NCBI GenBank assembly: GCA_934661375.1
Contig: CAKUJH010000018.1
Location: 5,582 to 69,581 of the forward strand
Direction: 5' to 3'
DNA: 64,000 bases
Origin: an uncultured Victivallales bacterium
GTDB taxonomy: Bacteria > Verrucomicrobiota > Lentisphaeria > Victivallales > UBA1829
Below the pieces are notes generated by a model. That model did no database searches and was not told the origin of the DNA. It worked only from the letters and a program-made list of their open reading frames with translations. A program made the translations under genes and the position numbers. Each line of letters begins with the position of its first letter. The stretch's first letter is position 1. Below are positions 1 through 7,956 of this stretch, piece by piece.

Positions 1-1
1 T

Positions 2-1027
2 GCCGCGGAATATGAAAGCATGGTTTCGCATGGGGCCCATGTGAATCTGTATATGTTCCACGGAGGGACAAACTTCGGATTCACGGCGGGAGCCAACGGC
101 AATTTCCGGGAGGATTATGCTCCGGTTGTCACCAGTTACGATTACGACTGCCCGCTGTCCGAGTGCGGCGATCCTACGGAAAAATTTCTGGAATGCCAGC
201 GGATTCTGAAAAAATATACCGGGAATCCAAAGATTCAGCCGGTCCCCCCTGCCCCGAAAATCGTTCCGCCGCCGGTCCGTCTGACCGGGCAGTGCCGTTT
301 CCGGGAACATCCGGAAATTTTTTCCCGGAAACACGGCAAGTCCGTCACGCCGCCGACGCTGGAGGCGCTTGGAGAAAATTTCGGATTTGTCTATTACAAA
401 ACCCGGATTGATCCTTTCGAGGGCAAAGCGGTTCTGCGTCTTTTTGAAGTGAACGATTATGCCCAGGTCTGGCTGGACGGACGTTATCTCGGACACCGTT
501 TCCGCGATTCGGGAAAAGATGGATTTTGTCTGGAAGGACGTCCCGAAGGTTCTCTGCTGGAAATCCTGACGGAAAATATGGGACGGATCAACTACGGTCC
601 TTATGTGGGGCGCGATCCGAAAGGAATTGCGGGAGCAGTCTGCCTGGATTTTCAACAGCTCTTCCATTGGGAGTATGATCTGGTTCCGCTCGCCTCCGTG
701 GACAGCATTCCTTTCACCGACCTGACGGACCGGACGGATCCGGCTTCGTTTTATTCCGGGACATTTGAACTGGAGGAAACGGGGGAGGCTTTTCTGATGC
801 GTCCGGGACGCAAAGGATGTGTATGGATCAACGGATTTCCGTTGGGAAGATACTGGGAAGCGGGGCCGACGGAAACCCTTTATGTTCCATCGGCTATTTT
901 GAAGAAGGGTGTCAATCATATGATTCTGTTTGAACAGGAGGGGTTGCTTTCGGAAGATCTTTGCTTCTCTCCGCAACCCCGGCTTGGTGAACTGGAACAA
1001 GGACGTAAGCAGGAGAGCAAAGAATGA
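2..1027 (+). CDS. Beta-galactosidase, GH35 family, C-terminal part (5' end outside window)
   Basis: The frame is open from the first full codon, so the gene enters from the left and only its last ~341 residues are present. About 20 residues in lies MFHGGTNFGF followed by TAGAN, the GH35 signature that normally follows the catalytic domain's nucleophile region; both catalytic glutamates should therefore lie outside the window. The remainder, with WLDGRYLG and a final VWINGFPLGRYW, matches the jelly-roll beta-sandwich domains that end GH35 enzymes. The family removes terminal beta-galactose from oligo- or polysaccharides. The stop overlaps the start of the next gene in an ATGA, so translation of the two is probably coupled. 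Confidence 0.9.
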   Translation, partial: AAEYESMVSHGAHVNLYMFHGGTNFGFTAGANGNFREDYAPVVTSYDYDCPLSECGDPTEKFLECQRILKKYTGNPKIQPVPPAPKIVPPPVRLTGQCRFREHPEIFSRKHGKSVTPPTLEALGENFGFVYYKTRIDPFEGKAVLRLFEVNDYAQVWLDGRYLGHRFRDSGKDGFCLEGRPEGSLLEILTENMGRINYGPYVGRDPKGIAGAVCLDFQQLFHWEYDLVPLASVDSIPFTDLTDRTDPASFYSGTFELEETGEAFLMRPGRKGCVWINGFPLGRYWEAGPTETLYVPSAILKKGVNHMILFEQEGLLSEDLCFSPQPRLGELEQGRKQESKE

Positions 1028-3156
1028 ATTCACAAAGCAAATATGGTTTTCCGTTTGGAGTTTCCTATGCGCCGTATGCAAAGTCGAAAGATTTGCCGAT
1101 GTCGGAATGGGAACGTGATTTTCAGACGATGAAACAGCTGAATTTAAATACACTGCGCGGTTTTGTCGCATGGGATCGCATTGAGATCTCCGACGGGGTG
1201 TATGACGATACCAAGCTGGATTATCTCTTTGAACTGGCGGAACGCTTTGGGATGGACATCATTCTGAATGTCGGCGGAGCGTTCAGCAATCTCTGCGGCA
1301 TCTATCCGCCGCACTGGCTGGTGCTGAGCGGAGAATGCACCGAGGTTGTCAAACTGGATCACAGTTCCTTCTACGGTCCGCGCCGTTTTCTCTGCATGGA
1401 CGATCCCGTCTATCAGCAGCGCGCATTTCATTTCATAGAACGGATAGTCCGGCGCTACAAGGATCATCCCCGGCTCGCCGCGTGGAGTGTCTGGAATGAA
1501 CCGCTGATCGGACATGTATGCTGCTGCCGTCACACCATGAATCTGTTTCACGGATATCTGAAGAAAAAATATCACAACAATCTGGAAGAACTCAACCGGG
1601 GATGGGGTACGGAGTTTCCGATATCCTACCGATCCTGGGAGGAAATCGAGCCGGGAATCGAAGCCGGTTTCGGAGGCGGCTATACGGCATGCCTGGATTG
1701 GAAAAATTTCATTGAAGAAAAAATCACAAACATGGTCCGAACCGAAAACAAGCTGATCAAATCACTGGATCCGGTTCATCCGACAACGATCAATATCGTG
1801 ACGCATGCGGAAACCGACCGCTTCTATCGGAACAATCTCCATGCCCTGGCTCAGTCCGTGGACATTGCCGGATATTCACATTATCTGCTGGACGACAAGC
1901 CATATCAGGCGGCCATGTCGCTGGACCGTCTGCGCTGCGCCACGCTTGCAGACAGAGGACAGTTCAATATACTGGAAACGGAGGCCGGATCCCATCAATA
2001 TCTGCATCCCTGGCTTCAGGCATCGGGCGAAGGAGAATGCCGTATCAAGAATCATTGGCAATCTGTGGCACACGGTGCCCGGATGATTCTGCTCTGGAAG
2101 TTCAGCGGACGCATCTCCGACAAACAAACAGATGAATACAATCTGACCGCCTGGGACGGCTCCATTACAGACCGTGCGCGCCGTAACGCCGTCTGCGCGG
2201 AAAATCTGAACTCGATTGCAGATCTTCTGTCCGAGCGGGAACTCCATGCGGAAATTGCAATATTCACGCCGCACGCGACCCGGATGTATGTGGAAATGGA
2301 TACGGGAACTTCTTTTCTGATGGATCGCTATACCCAGTCCATCGAAGGAGCCTACAAATATTTCTGGGATCGAAATCTGCCGGTGGATTTTCTCTGTGAA
2401 CAGGATCTGACGGACGGGCGGCTGAAAAATTCCCGTTATCGTTTTCTGGTCATTCCGTTCGGAGTCGTGATTGATCCGGAATCCGCAAACAGCATTGATT
2501 CCTTTGTCCGGAACGGCGGCGTCGTTTTTGCCGACTGCGGCTGCGGAATGCAGACCATGGAATGTTGCAATCAGCGCCGGGCTCCAGGTTATGGACTTGC
2601 CGCTCTGTTCGGCGGGTATTTCAACGATTTGCTTTCCCGTCTCGGTCATCCGCGGGAAAAGGTCCTATTCGGGGAAACGGAACTTCCGGTTACGGACGCT
2701 TTCGCCTATCTTTATCCGGACTCAGACACTGAAATTCTGGGACGTTTTGTGCATGGAGAAGCTGCGCTGACTGGTCACAGAGCAGGAAAAGGATATGCCG
2801 TTCTATGCGGTATCAGCCCGTTCCAAAGTTATTGCAGGAATCAAACTGCCGGAATTCCGGAACTCATGAATTTTCTTCTGGAAAAAGCCGGAGTCAAACC
2901 AGCATTTGAGTTCCGGAATGACTCGCCGGAGGCGGAAGTGGAAGTCTGCGAACTGTCTCTTGCGGAAAAATCCGCCCCCCGTTGTTTTGTGGTCATAAAC
3001 CATCGGGATGAAGCGTGTTCCGGAGTATTTGTTCCTTTGGGACATGTCCCGGAAAAGCTGCATGAATTGCGTACTGGGGAGCTCCTCAATCTGCGGAACG
3101 GAGTTTGCCATCTGGAGCTATCCCCTATGCAGACGATGATTCTTATGGAGGAATAA
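1024..3156 (+). CDS. GH42-like beta-galactosidase / glycosidase (710 aa)
   Basis: The N-terminal half reads as a GH42/GH-A TIM barrel: FGVSYAPY near the start, a WDRIEISDGVYD segment, and WNEP with a likely acid/base Glu at residue 159. Candidate nucleophiles are Glu318 or Glu320 in an ETEAG motif. The segment after about residue 400 resembles the GH42 trimerisation (glutamine-amidotransferase-like) domain, followed by a short beta domain. Length is normal for GH42 (650-700 aa). No signal peptide is visible, so it is probably cytoplasmic. It overlaps the GH35 gene by 4 nt and is followed 3 nt later by a GH110 gene. Substrate is inferred from neighbours; the WNEP context is less typical than the GH42 NEYG, so another beta-glycoside is possible. 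Confidence 0.8.
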   Translation: MNSQSKYGFPFGVSYAPYAKSKDLPMSEWERDFQTMKQLNLNTLRGFVAWDRIEISDGVYDDTKLDYLFELAERFGMDIILNVGGAFSNLCGIYPPHWLVLSGECTEVVKLDHSSFYGPRRFLCMDDPVYQQRAFHFIERIVRRYKDHPRLAAWSVWNEPLIGHVCCCRHTMNLFHGYLKKKYHNNLEELNRGWGTEFPISYRSWEEIEPGIEAGFGGGYTACLDWKNFIEEKITNMVRTENKLIKSLDPVHPTTINIVTHAETDRFYRNNLHALAQSVDIAGYSHYLLDDKPYQAAMSLDRLRCATLADRGQFNILETEAGSHQYLHPWLQASGEGECRIKNHWQSVAHGARMILLWKFSGRISDKQTDEYNLTAWDGSITDRARRNAVCAENLNSIADLLSERELHAEIAIFTPHATRMYVEMDTGTSFLMDRYTQSIEGAYKYFWDRNLPVDFLCEQDLTDGRLKNSRYRFLVIPFGVVIDPESANSIDSFVRNGGVVFADCGCGMQTMECCNQRRAPGYGLAALFGGYFNDLLSRLGHPREKVLFGETELPVTDAFAYLYPDSDTEILGRFVHGEAALTGHRAGKGYAVLCGISPFQSYCRNQTAGIPELMNFLLEKAGVKPAFEFRNDSPEAEVEVCELSLAEKSAPRCFVVINHRDEACSGVFVPLGHVPEKLHELRTGELLNLRNGVCHLELSPMQTMILMEE

Positions 3157-3159
3157 CCC

Positions 3160-4758
3160 ATGCTGGAACTCGACATCCGAAAATTTTTCCATACATCCTG
3201 GAGTCAGGCATTTCAATCTGCGCTTACGGCATGCAATCGGCTGGACTGCATCATTCTTTTCCCTTCCGGAGTTTACAGATTTGATCCGGAAAAGGAAATG
3301 ACACAGTTCGCCTGCATCTCCAATCACAATTCCGCGACAGAGCATCCATTTGCCCTGATTCTGGACGGGTGTCGGCAGATTCATTTGAAAGGGGAAGGCG
3401 CGGAACTCCGGATGAACACACGTGAAATCATTCCGTTCCGAATCGGCAACTCAAGAGATATTACCATTCAGGGATTTTCCATCGACACGGAACGCCCCTG
3501 CTATGCGCAAGGCACCGTTCTGCACTCAACAGACTGTTCTTTTGAATTGTCCGTTGAGACGCCCGACCGGGGAGAAAGCCGCAACGGACACTTTTTTCTG
3601 AACGGAGTTCCTTATTACGGTGCGGCGGAAATGGATCCGGAGACTCTCGGGTTACGGGCAGGAACCTGTCTTAATTTTGCCGAGGACTATCCTGCGGAAA
3701 TTCCCGTGGAGGCACTGGATGAAAGGAGATTTCTGTTTCATGGAGCCTTGAAACAGATGCCCCCGGCGGGAAGCCGTCTGGTTCTGCGGTACGGTCGTCG
3801 CACAACCCCCGGAATTTTCATAGAAGGTTCGGATTCAGTGAAGATCGAGGATATCTCTCTGTGGGGCTGTGCGGGAATGGGAATCATTGCACAGTGTTCG
3901 GCAAATCTTACGTTTCGCAGGTTCAATACCGGCATACGTCCCGGGTCCGGCAGAATGTTCAGTATCTGCGCCGATGCCATTCATACGGTGAACTGCCGGG
4001 GGAAGATCCATATTGAACAGTGTTCTCTGGAACATCAGTTTGACGACGCAATCAATCTGCATGGAATTTATTCCTGTTTGAAGCGCCGGACCGCTCCGAA
4101 TGAATTCATTGTGGAGCGCGGTCAACATGCCCAGGCGGGAGTTCCGCTTCTGGAACCAGGCAACCGAATCAGGCTGCTCAGCCCGGACAATTTGGAGGAA
4201 CTCGGTACGGCGGAGATCACCGGCTGTCATGAAATTTCCTTGAGCGAAGTCCTGATTCGAACCGCAACCCAGCTGGACTGTCCGCCAGGTACAGCAGTCG
4301 AAAATCTTTCCTGGCGACCATCGGAGATCATCATCCGGGACAATATCATGCGGCATAATAATCCGCGCGGGATCCTGGTGACCTGCGGAGGATGCCCGAT
4401 TCGAATTGAAAACAACCTGATTGATACGCCATATGCCTGCATCTCCATTTCCGGAGACGCCCGTTTCTGGTATGAATCCGGCAATGTGGATGATCTGCTG
4501 ATCTGCGGGAACCGCTTCCGCGGAAATTACGGTGCAAACAACGGGATCTCCAAAGCGGTGATCGATATCCGGCCCCATATTTCTGTTCCGCGCCGGACAC
4601 CTTATCACGGGAGAATTCGGATTTTGGAGAATGTCCTGGAATCCGAAAGCGCCATCTTTCTTCATGCCGAATGGATCCGGGAATTGGAAATTGCCGGGAA
4701 CCGTCAGACAGGAACGGAGCTTCCCCGTATGACAATCAAGCATTGCGGGGCATGTTGA
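3160..4758 (+). CDS. GH110-type alpha-1,3-galactosidase (532 aa)
   Basis: This is a right-handed parallel beta-helix protein. The segment ADAIHTVNCRG followed by FDDAINLHG (about residues 270-305) is the conserved acidic region of GH110 alpha-galactosidases (GlaA/GlaB types), which release alpha-1,3-linked galactose as found in blood-group B and linear B structures. Later rungs (IIIRDNIMRHNNPRGILV, IRIENNLID) are typical helix coils. Characterised members are usually ~600 aa and secreted; this one has no clear signal peptide at the chosen ATG. The start lies 3 nt after the preceding stop, so the three glycosidases form one operon. A general pectate-lyase-fold enzyme of other specificity is the alternative. 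Confidence 0.78.
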   Translation: MLELDIRKFFHTSWSQAFQSALTACNRLDCIILFPSGVYRFDPEKEMTQFACISNHNSATEHPFALILDGCRQIHLKGEGAELRMNTREIIPFRIGNSRDITIQGFSIDTERPCYAQGTVLHSTDCSFELSVETPDRGESRNGHFFLNGVPYYGAAEMDPETLGLRAGTCLNFAEDYPAEIPVEALDERRFLFHGALKQMPPAGSRLVLRYGRRTTPGIFIEGSDSVKIEDISLWGCAGMGIIAQCSANLTFRRFNTGIRPGSGRMFSICADAIHTVNCRGKIHIEQCSLEHQFDDAINLHGIYSCLKRRTAPNEFIVERGQHAQAGVPLLEPGNRIRLLSPDNLEELGTAEITGCHEISLSEVLIRTATQLDCPPGTAVENLSWRPSEIIIRDNIMRHNNPRGILVTCGGCPIRIENNLIDTPYACISISGDARFWYESGNVDDLLICGNRFRGNYGANNGISKAVIDIRPHISVPRRTPYHGRIRILENVLESESAIFLHAEWIRELEIAGNRQTGTELPRMTIKHCGAC

Positions 4759-4812
4759 AATTCCAAAGAATCGCCGTAAAAGGAGAATCGCAAAGAAGCT
4801 GGCATTATCAAT

Positions 4813-4831
4813 TCCGGTAATCTTTACCGGA
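4813..4831. promoter_or_regulatory. 19-nt palindrome upstream of the dehydratase gene
   Basis: TCCGGTAA and TTACCGGA form a perfect 8-bp inverted repeat around a 3-nt centre. No T-run follows, so it is not a standard intrinsic terminator. It lies 70 nt before the dehydratase start, in the only gap (142 nt) of the galactoside run. It could be a dimeric repressor operator or an RNA stem that shapes expression between the glycosidases and the downstream enzymes. Confidence 0.5.
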
Positions 4832-4900
4832 CAGCAGAGATGAAATTTCTGTCAATCAGCTATGATAAAGGGTTACTCAAAATAATTCAGAGGAGCAAAG

Positions 4901-6079
4901 ATGAAAATTACTGCCGTCAAGACGTATTTGTGCAACTGTTTTCGCACAAACTGGGTTTTCGTCAAGATCGAAACTGATTCCGGGATTCACGGCTGGGGCG
5001 AGGCAACACTCGAATACAAGGAAAATACTGTGGCCGCCGCCATCCATGAGCTGGAATATTTCCTAATCGGGGCCGATCCCGCCAATATTGAAAAATTCCG
5101 GCATGACTGCTACCGAGACGCCTATTGGCGCGGCGGACCTGTGTTGATGTCCGCCCTCGCCGGAGTGGAAATGGCGCTCTGGGATATCAAAGGGAAAGCC
5201 CTGAACGTGCCGGTTTATCAGCTGCTGGGTGGAAAAATCCGGGACAGCGTGCCTATTTATGTGAACGGCTGGTTTGCTCCGGCCAAAACCCCTGACGAGT
5301 TCGCCGCGAAGGCAGAAGCCGTGCGGAATGCTAAATTTTCCGGCTGCAAATGGGATCCATTCGGGAAAGCGTGGCAGCGCCTGGGCAAACACGAACAGGA
5401 AAGTGCCATGGACTGTATCCGCAAAGTTTCTGAAACGGTCGGAAAAGATGTCAATCTGCTGATCGAAGGGCATGGGCGCTTCGACATACCCACTGCGGTC
5501 AAGATTGGGCAGCGTCTGGAGGAATTTGACATCTTCTGGTTTGAGGAGCCTCTGCCGCCAGACGACCTGAACGGTCTGCGGGAAGTCAAAGAGCGGGTTC
5601 GAATCCCGCTGGCTGCAGGCGAACGGCTGTACAACCGTTACGAATACCGTCAGTTCTTTGACCTGAACTGTACGGACTACATCCAGCCGGACATCTCCCA
5701 CGCAGGCGGCATTCTGGAAATGCGTTTTCTGGGTGCGGAGGCTGAGACGCGTCATATCGGATTCTGTCCGCACAATCCATCCGGTCCAGTGGCAAACGCG
5801 GCCTCGCTCCAGCTGGCTGCCTGTATCCCAAATTTCGTCGTGCTGGAAATGATGATGACCGATGTCCCATGGCGAAGCGAGATCTGCAATGAAGACCTGC
5901 TGGTGCTGAAAAACGGCGAAATGCGGATCTCTGATCGGCCAGGCTTGGGCATCGAACTGAACGAGGTGGAACTCGTCAAACATCCGTTCCAGCCCATCCA
6001 ACTCCGGCATTATCGTGGAGACTTGACCGACATCCGGCCGCCGGACGCCATTCGCTACTATACCATGGAGGGATGCTGA
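4901..6079 (+). CDS. Enolase-superfamily (MR/MLE) sugar-acid dehydratase, D-galactonate dehydratase-like (392 aa)
   Basis: The protein aligns by eye along its length with D-galactonate dehydratase (DgoD): MKITAVKTY start, GWGEATLE, YRGGP-like WRGGPVLMSALAG, and WDIKGKALN. The barrel metal-site motifs are EGHGR, WFEEP and AAGER, each supplying one acidic ligand. Next come QPDISHAGG and PHNPSGP, the DgoD-like positions of the catalytic histidine. It should dehydrate an aldonate to a 2-keto-3-deoxy acid in the cytoplasm. One metal ligand is Glu where E. coli DgoD has Asp, so the exact substrate (galactonate or another hexonate) is uncertain. GGAG lies 8 nt before the ATG. The SDR gene follows directly, supporting an oxidative galactose route. 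Confidence 0.8.
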   Translation: MKITAVKTYLCNCFRTNWVFVKIETDSGIHGWGEATLEYKENTVAAAIHELEYFLIGADPANIEKFRHDCYRDAYWRGGPVLMSALAGVEMALWDIKGKALNVPVYQLLGGKIRDSVPIYVNGWFAPAKTPDEFAAKAEAVRNAKFSGCKWDPFGKAWQRLGKHEQESAMDCIRKVSETVGKDVNLLIEGHGRFDIPTAVKIGQRLEEFDIFWFEEPLPPDDLNGLREVKERVRIPLAAGERLYNRYEYRQFFDLNCTDYIQPDISHAGGILEMRFLGAEAETRHIGFCPHNPSGPVANAASLQLAACIPNFVVLEMMMTDVPWRSEICNEDLLVLKNGEMRISDRPGLGIELNEVELVKHPFQPIQLRHYRGDLTDIRPPDAIRYYTMEGC

Positions 6080-6080
6080 A

Positions 6081-6863
6081 ATGGACCGTTTCAAAGGAAA
6101 GAGCGTACTGGTGACCGGAGGAAACCGCAATACCGGACTGGATATCGTACAGAAATTCGCGGAGGAAGGCGCGAAGGTGTTCATGTGCGGATCTTCTCCG
6201 GAATCCACGGAAAAGGGCGCGGCGGAACTGGCTTCACGGGGTTGCAAAGGAGTACGGAGCATCCCCTGCAATGTGACTGATCTCAACCAGGTGAAAAATC
6301 TTTTTGACAAGCTCGAGAAAGAGATTGGGCATTTGGATATTCTGGTAAACAACGCTGCACACCAGGGAATCGGCAAATCCTTCGTTGAGATGGATCCTGC
6401 GTATGTGATGGAAGTGCTTGGCGTCAACGTCCTAGGGGGATTCCAAGTCACTCAGCAGGCGGTCAACCGTTTTTTTCTGAAACAGGAAAGCCGGGGCGTG
6501 GTGGTGTTCCTTTCTTCCAACACTGCCATGCGGGCGATCCGTAACCGGACTGCCTACTGCGCCAGCAAGGGCGCGATCAATTCCATGGTCCGGTCGATTG
6601 CGTTGGACTTGGGACCACTGGGTATCCGGGTGAATGCCTGTGCGCCGGGCTATATTTACACAGAACGCTGGGATATTCTGCCTGAAGAAATGAAAGCGCG
6701 GCGGCGACTGAACTGCCCTCTGAGACGCGAGGCATCGGGGCGGGATATTGCCAACGTAGTGGCATTCCTGGCCAGCGATGAGAGTTCTAACATGACCGGC
6801 GAAATCATTACCAGTGATGCAGGCTGTTCCTGCCAGCACATGCCTGTGGATGTGGATCTGTAA
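6081..6863 (+). CDS. Short-chain dehydrogenase/reductase (260 aa)
   Basis: A classical SDR. The N-terminal cofactor site is TGGNRNTG (residues ~12-19), followed by NNAA, then a catalytic Ser in FLSSN and the YCASK Tyr-x-x-x-Lys pair (about residues 155-165). A PG motif follows the Tyr (ACAPGYIYTE), and the C-terminal SNMTGEIITSDAG is the usual SDR ending. The start is 1 nt after the dehydratase stop, so the two are translationally linked. In this context it may oxidise galactose (galactose dehydrogenase role) or an intermediate of sugar-acid metabolism. The exact substrate cannot be read from sequence. Confidence 0.85.
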   Translation: MDRFKGKSVLVTGGNRNTGLDIVQKFAEEGAKVFMCGSSPESTEKGAAELASRGCKGVRSIPCNVTDLNQVKNLFDKLEKEIGHLDILVNNAAHQGIGKSFVEMDPAYVMEVLGVNVLGGFQVTQQAVNRFFLKQESRGVVVFLSSNTAMRAIRNRTAYCASKGAINSMVRSIALDLGPLGIRVNACAPGYIYTERWDILPEEMKARRRLNCPLRREASGRDIANVVAFLASDESSNMTGEIITSDAGCSCQHMPVDVDL

Positions 6864-7184
6864 GAAGGTGAGGTCTCCGATCTGTTCGTTGGAAACAGCG
6901 GACAGATCGCGATGTTGTCAGCAAAAGTTCATCTTTTCACATTAGTTTCTGACTCACTTGGAAAAATAAGCGCGGACTGTCTGCAAATCATAACAGACTT
7001 TATCATTTGGGAATGACTGCAGCAAAACCGCCTTTCGCAGATGCCGTTGCCGAACTTGTCTCTGCTTGAAATATTGTCCGGAAAACTCTGCTGAAACAGC
7101 CGGATTGGAATTTGCCCGTTCAGTCAGATGTTTTCCTGATTTTATCTTCTGAATTCTTCCCGGACAGCAGTACGCTGAAACGGG
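6864..7184. other. Non-coding stretch (321 nt)
   Basis: No convincing gene was found on either strand. An inverted repeat GATCTGT/ACAGATC (6879-6885 and 6902-6908, 16-nt loop) lies just after the SDR stop. It has no T-run behind it, so it is only a weak candidate for the transcript end. The rest is AT-richer than its flanks and separates convergent genes. Confidence 0.5.
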
Positions 7185-7736
7185 TTATTTATTATTGTAA
7201 ATCTTGAAATTGCGTTCAGAATTGACGGTCAGCCCCTTGGCGGTGGCGGGATCAAACGGACCTTCCAGATAAATGACCGGCGTATCCGGTTCCGTAATCA
7301 TTGCCGGTTCGATGGACCGGTAATACATGCCGTCGATCAGGAACCCAAGCTTTTTGTTGTCGGCGCGCAGAACCGCCATCGCACTCCAGAGCTTCTGTCC
7401 CCGCGAAGACAAAGTTATTTTCAGATCAAAGAAATCAGTGTTGCCCGGACGCGGAGTCATTTCGATTTTTTCAATGTCGCGCGAATGCAGGAACGGATTT
7501 TTGTTGACGCAGACCGTGCCGCCGAAAAAGGAATTGACATCCTGTTCCAGCTGGTCGGCGCCGCGTTTATATTTGATGATTTCGTGGACGGTAACCACGT
7601 AACGCGGGGTTTTATCGGTTTCCTCCATCATGGCTTTTTCCGGATCCTCCAGAAATTCTTCGCAGGAAGAGGCTCCGGTCAAAAATACGGCAACGCACAG
7701 AATGCCGAACACTGCGGCGAACGATTTGATTTTCAT
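7185..7736 (-). CDS. Putative lipoprotein with a SecD P1-head-like domain (183 aa)
   Basis: The N-terminus has a Lys-rich start and a hydrophobic stretch ending LTGASSC, a plausible though non-canonical lipobox with Cys at about residue 25. From about residue 95 the chain reads as the head subdomain of the SecD periplasmic P1 region: DLKITLSSRGQKLW, then KLGFLIDGMYYRSIEPAM, then YLEGPFDPATAKGL. SecD has the same order (a beta strand ending in a G-x-x-x-W/F helix, a DG turn, then a strand before an 'F-x-x-x-x-A-x-x-L' helix). No SecD membrane segments are present. It stands alone, preceded by a GGAGT ribosome site. Its function is unknown; the domain call is by eye. Confidence 0.6.
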   Translation of the reverse strand: MKIKSFAAVFGILCVAVFLTGASSCEEFLEDPEKAMMEETDKTPRYVVTVHEIIKYKRGADQLEQDVNSFFGGTVCVNKNPFLHSRDIEKIEMTPRPGNTDFFDLKITLSSRGQKLWSAMAVLRADNKKLGFLIDGMYYRSIEPAMITEPDTPVIYLEGPFDPATAKGLTVNSERNFKIYNNK

Positions 7737-7956
7737 GATAACTCACTCCGTTTTCTTATGATATTTTAAACACATAAAATACGGGAGAAAACCGGAGATG
7801 TCAAGTCTTTTTGCAAAGATTTTCCAAAAAAGGCGGCTTTGCCGGCTCCGGCGCCGCAGCTTCCGGCAAAAAATCATCTCCGGGACTTTCATTTCCGCCG
7901 GAACGCTTTATATTACTACAGAATACTATGAAACAGAAAACTCTTTCGGGAAACAC

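Noticed and set aside
6879..6908. Terminator after the SDR gene
   Set aside because: Only a 7-bp stem with a 16-nt loop and no T-run; kept as a comment only.
7798..7956. N-terminal extension of PriA
   Set aside because: The upstream 53 codons are low-complexity and not PriA-like; the ATG at 7957 begins at the conserved domain.
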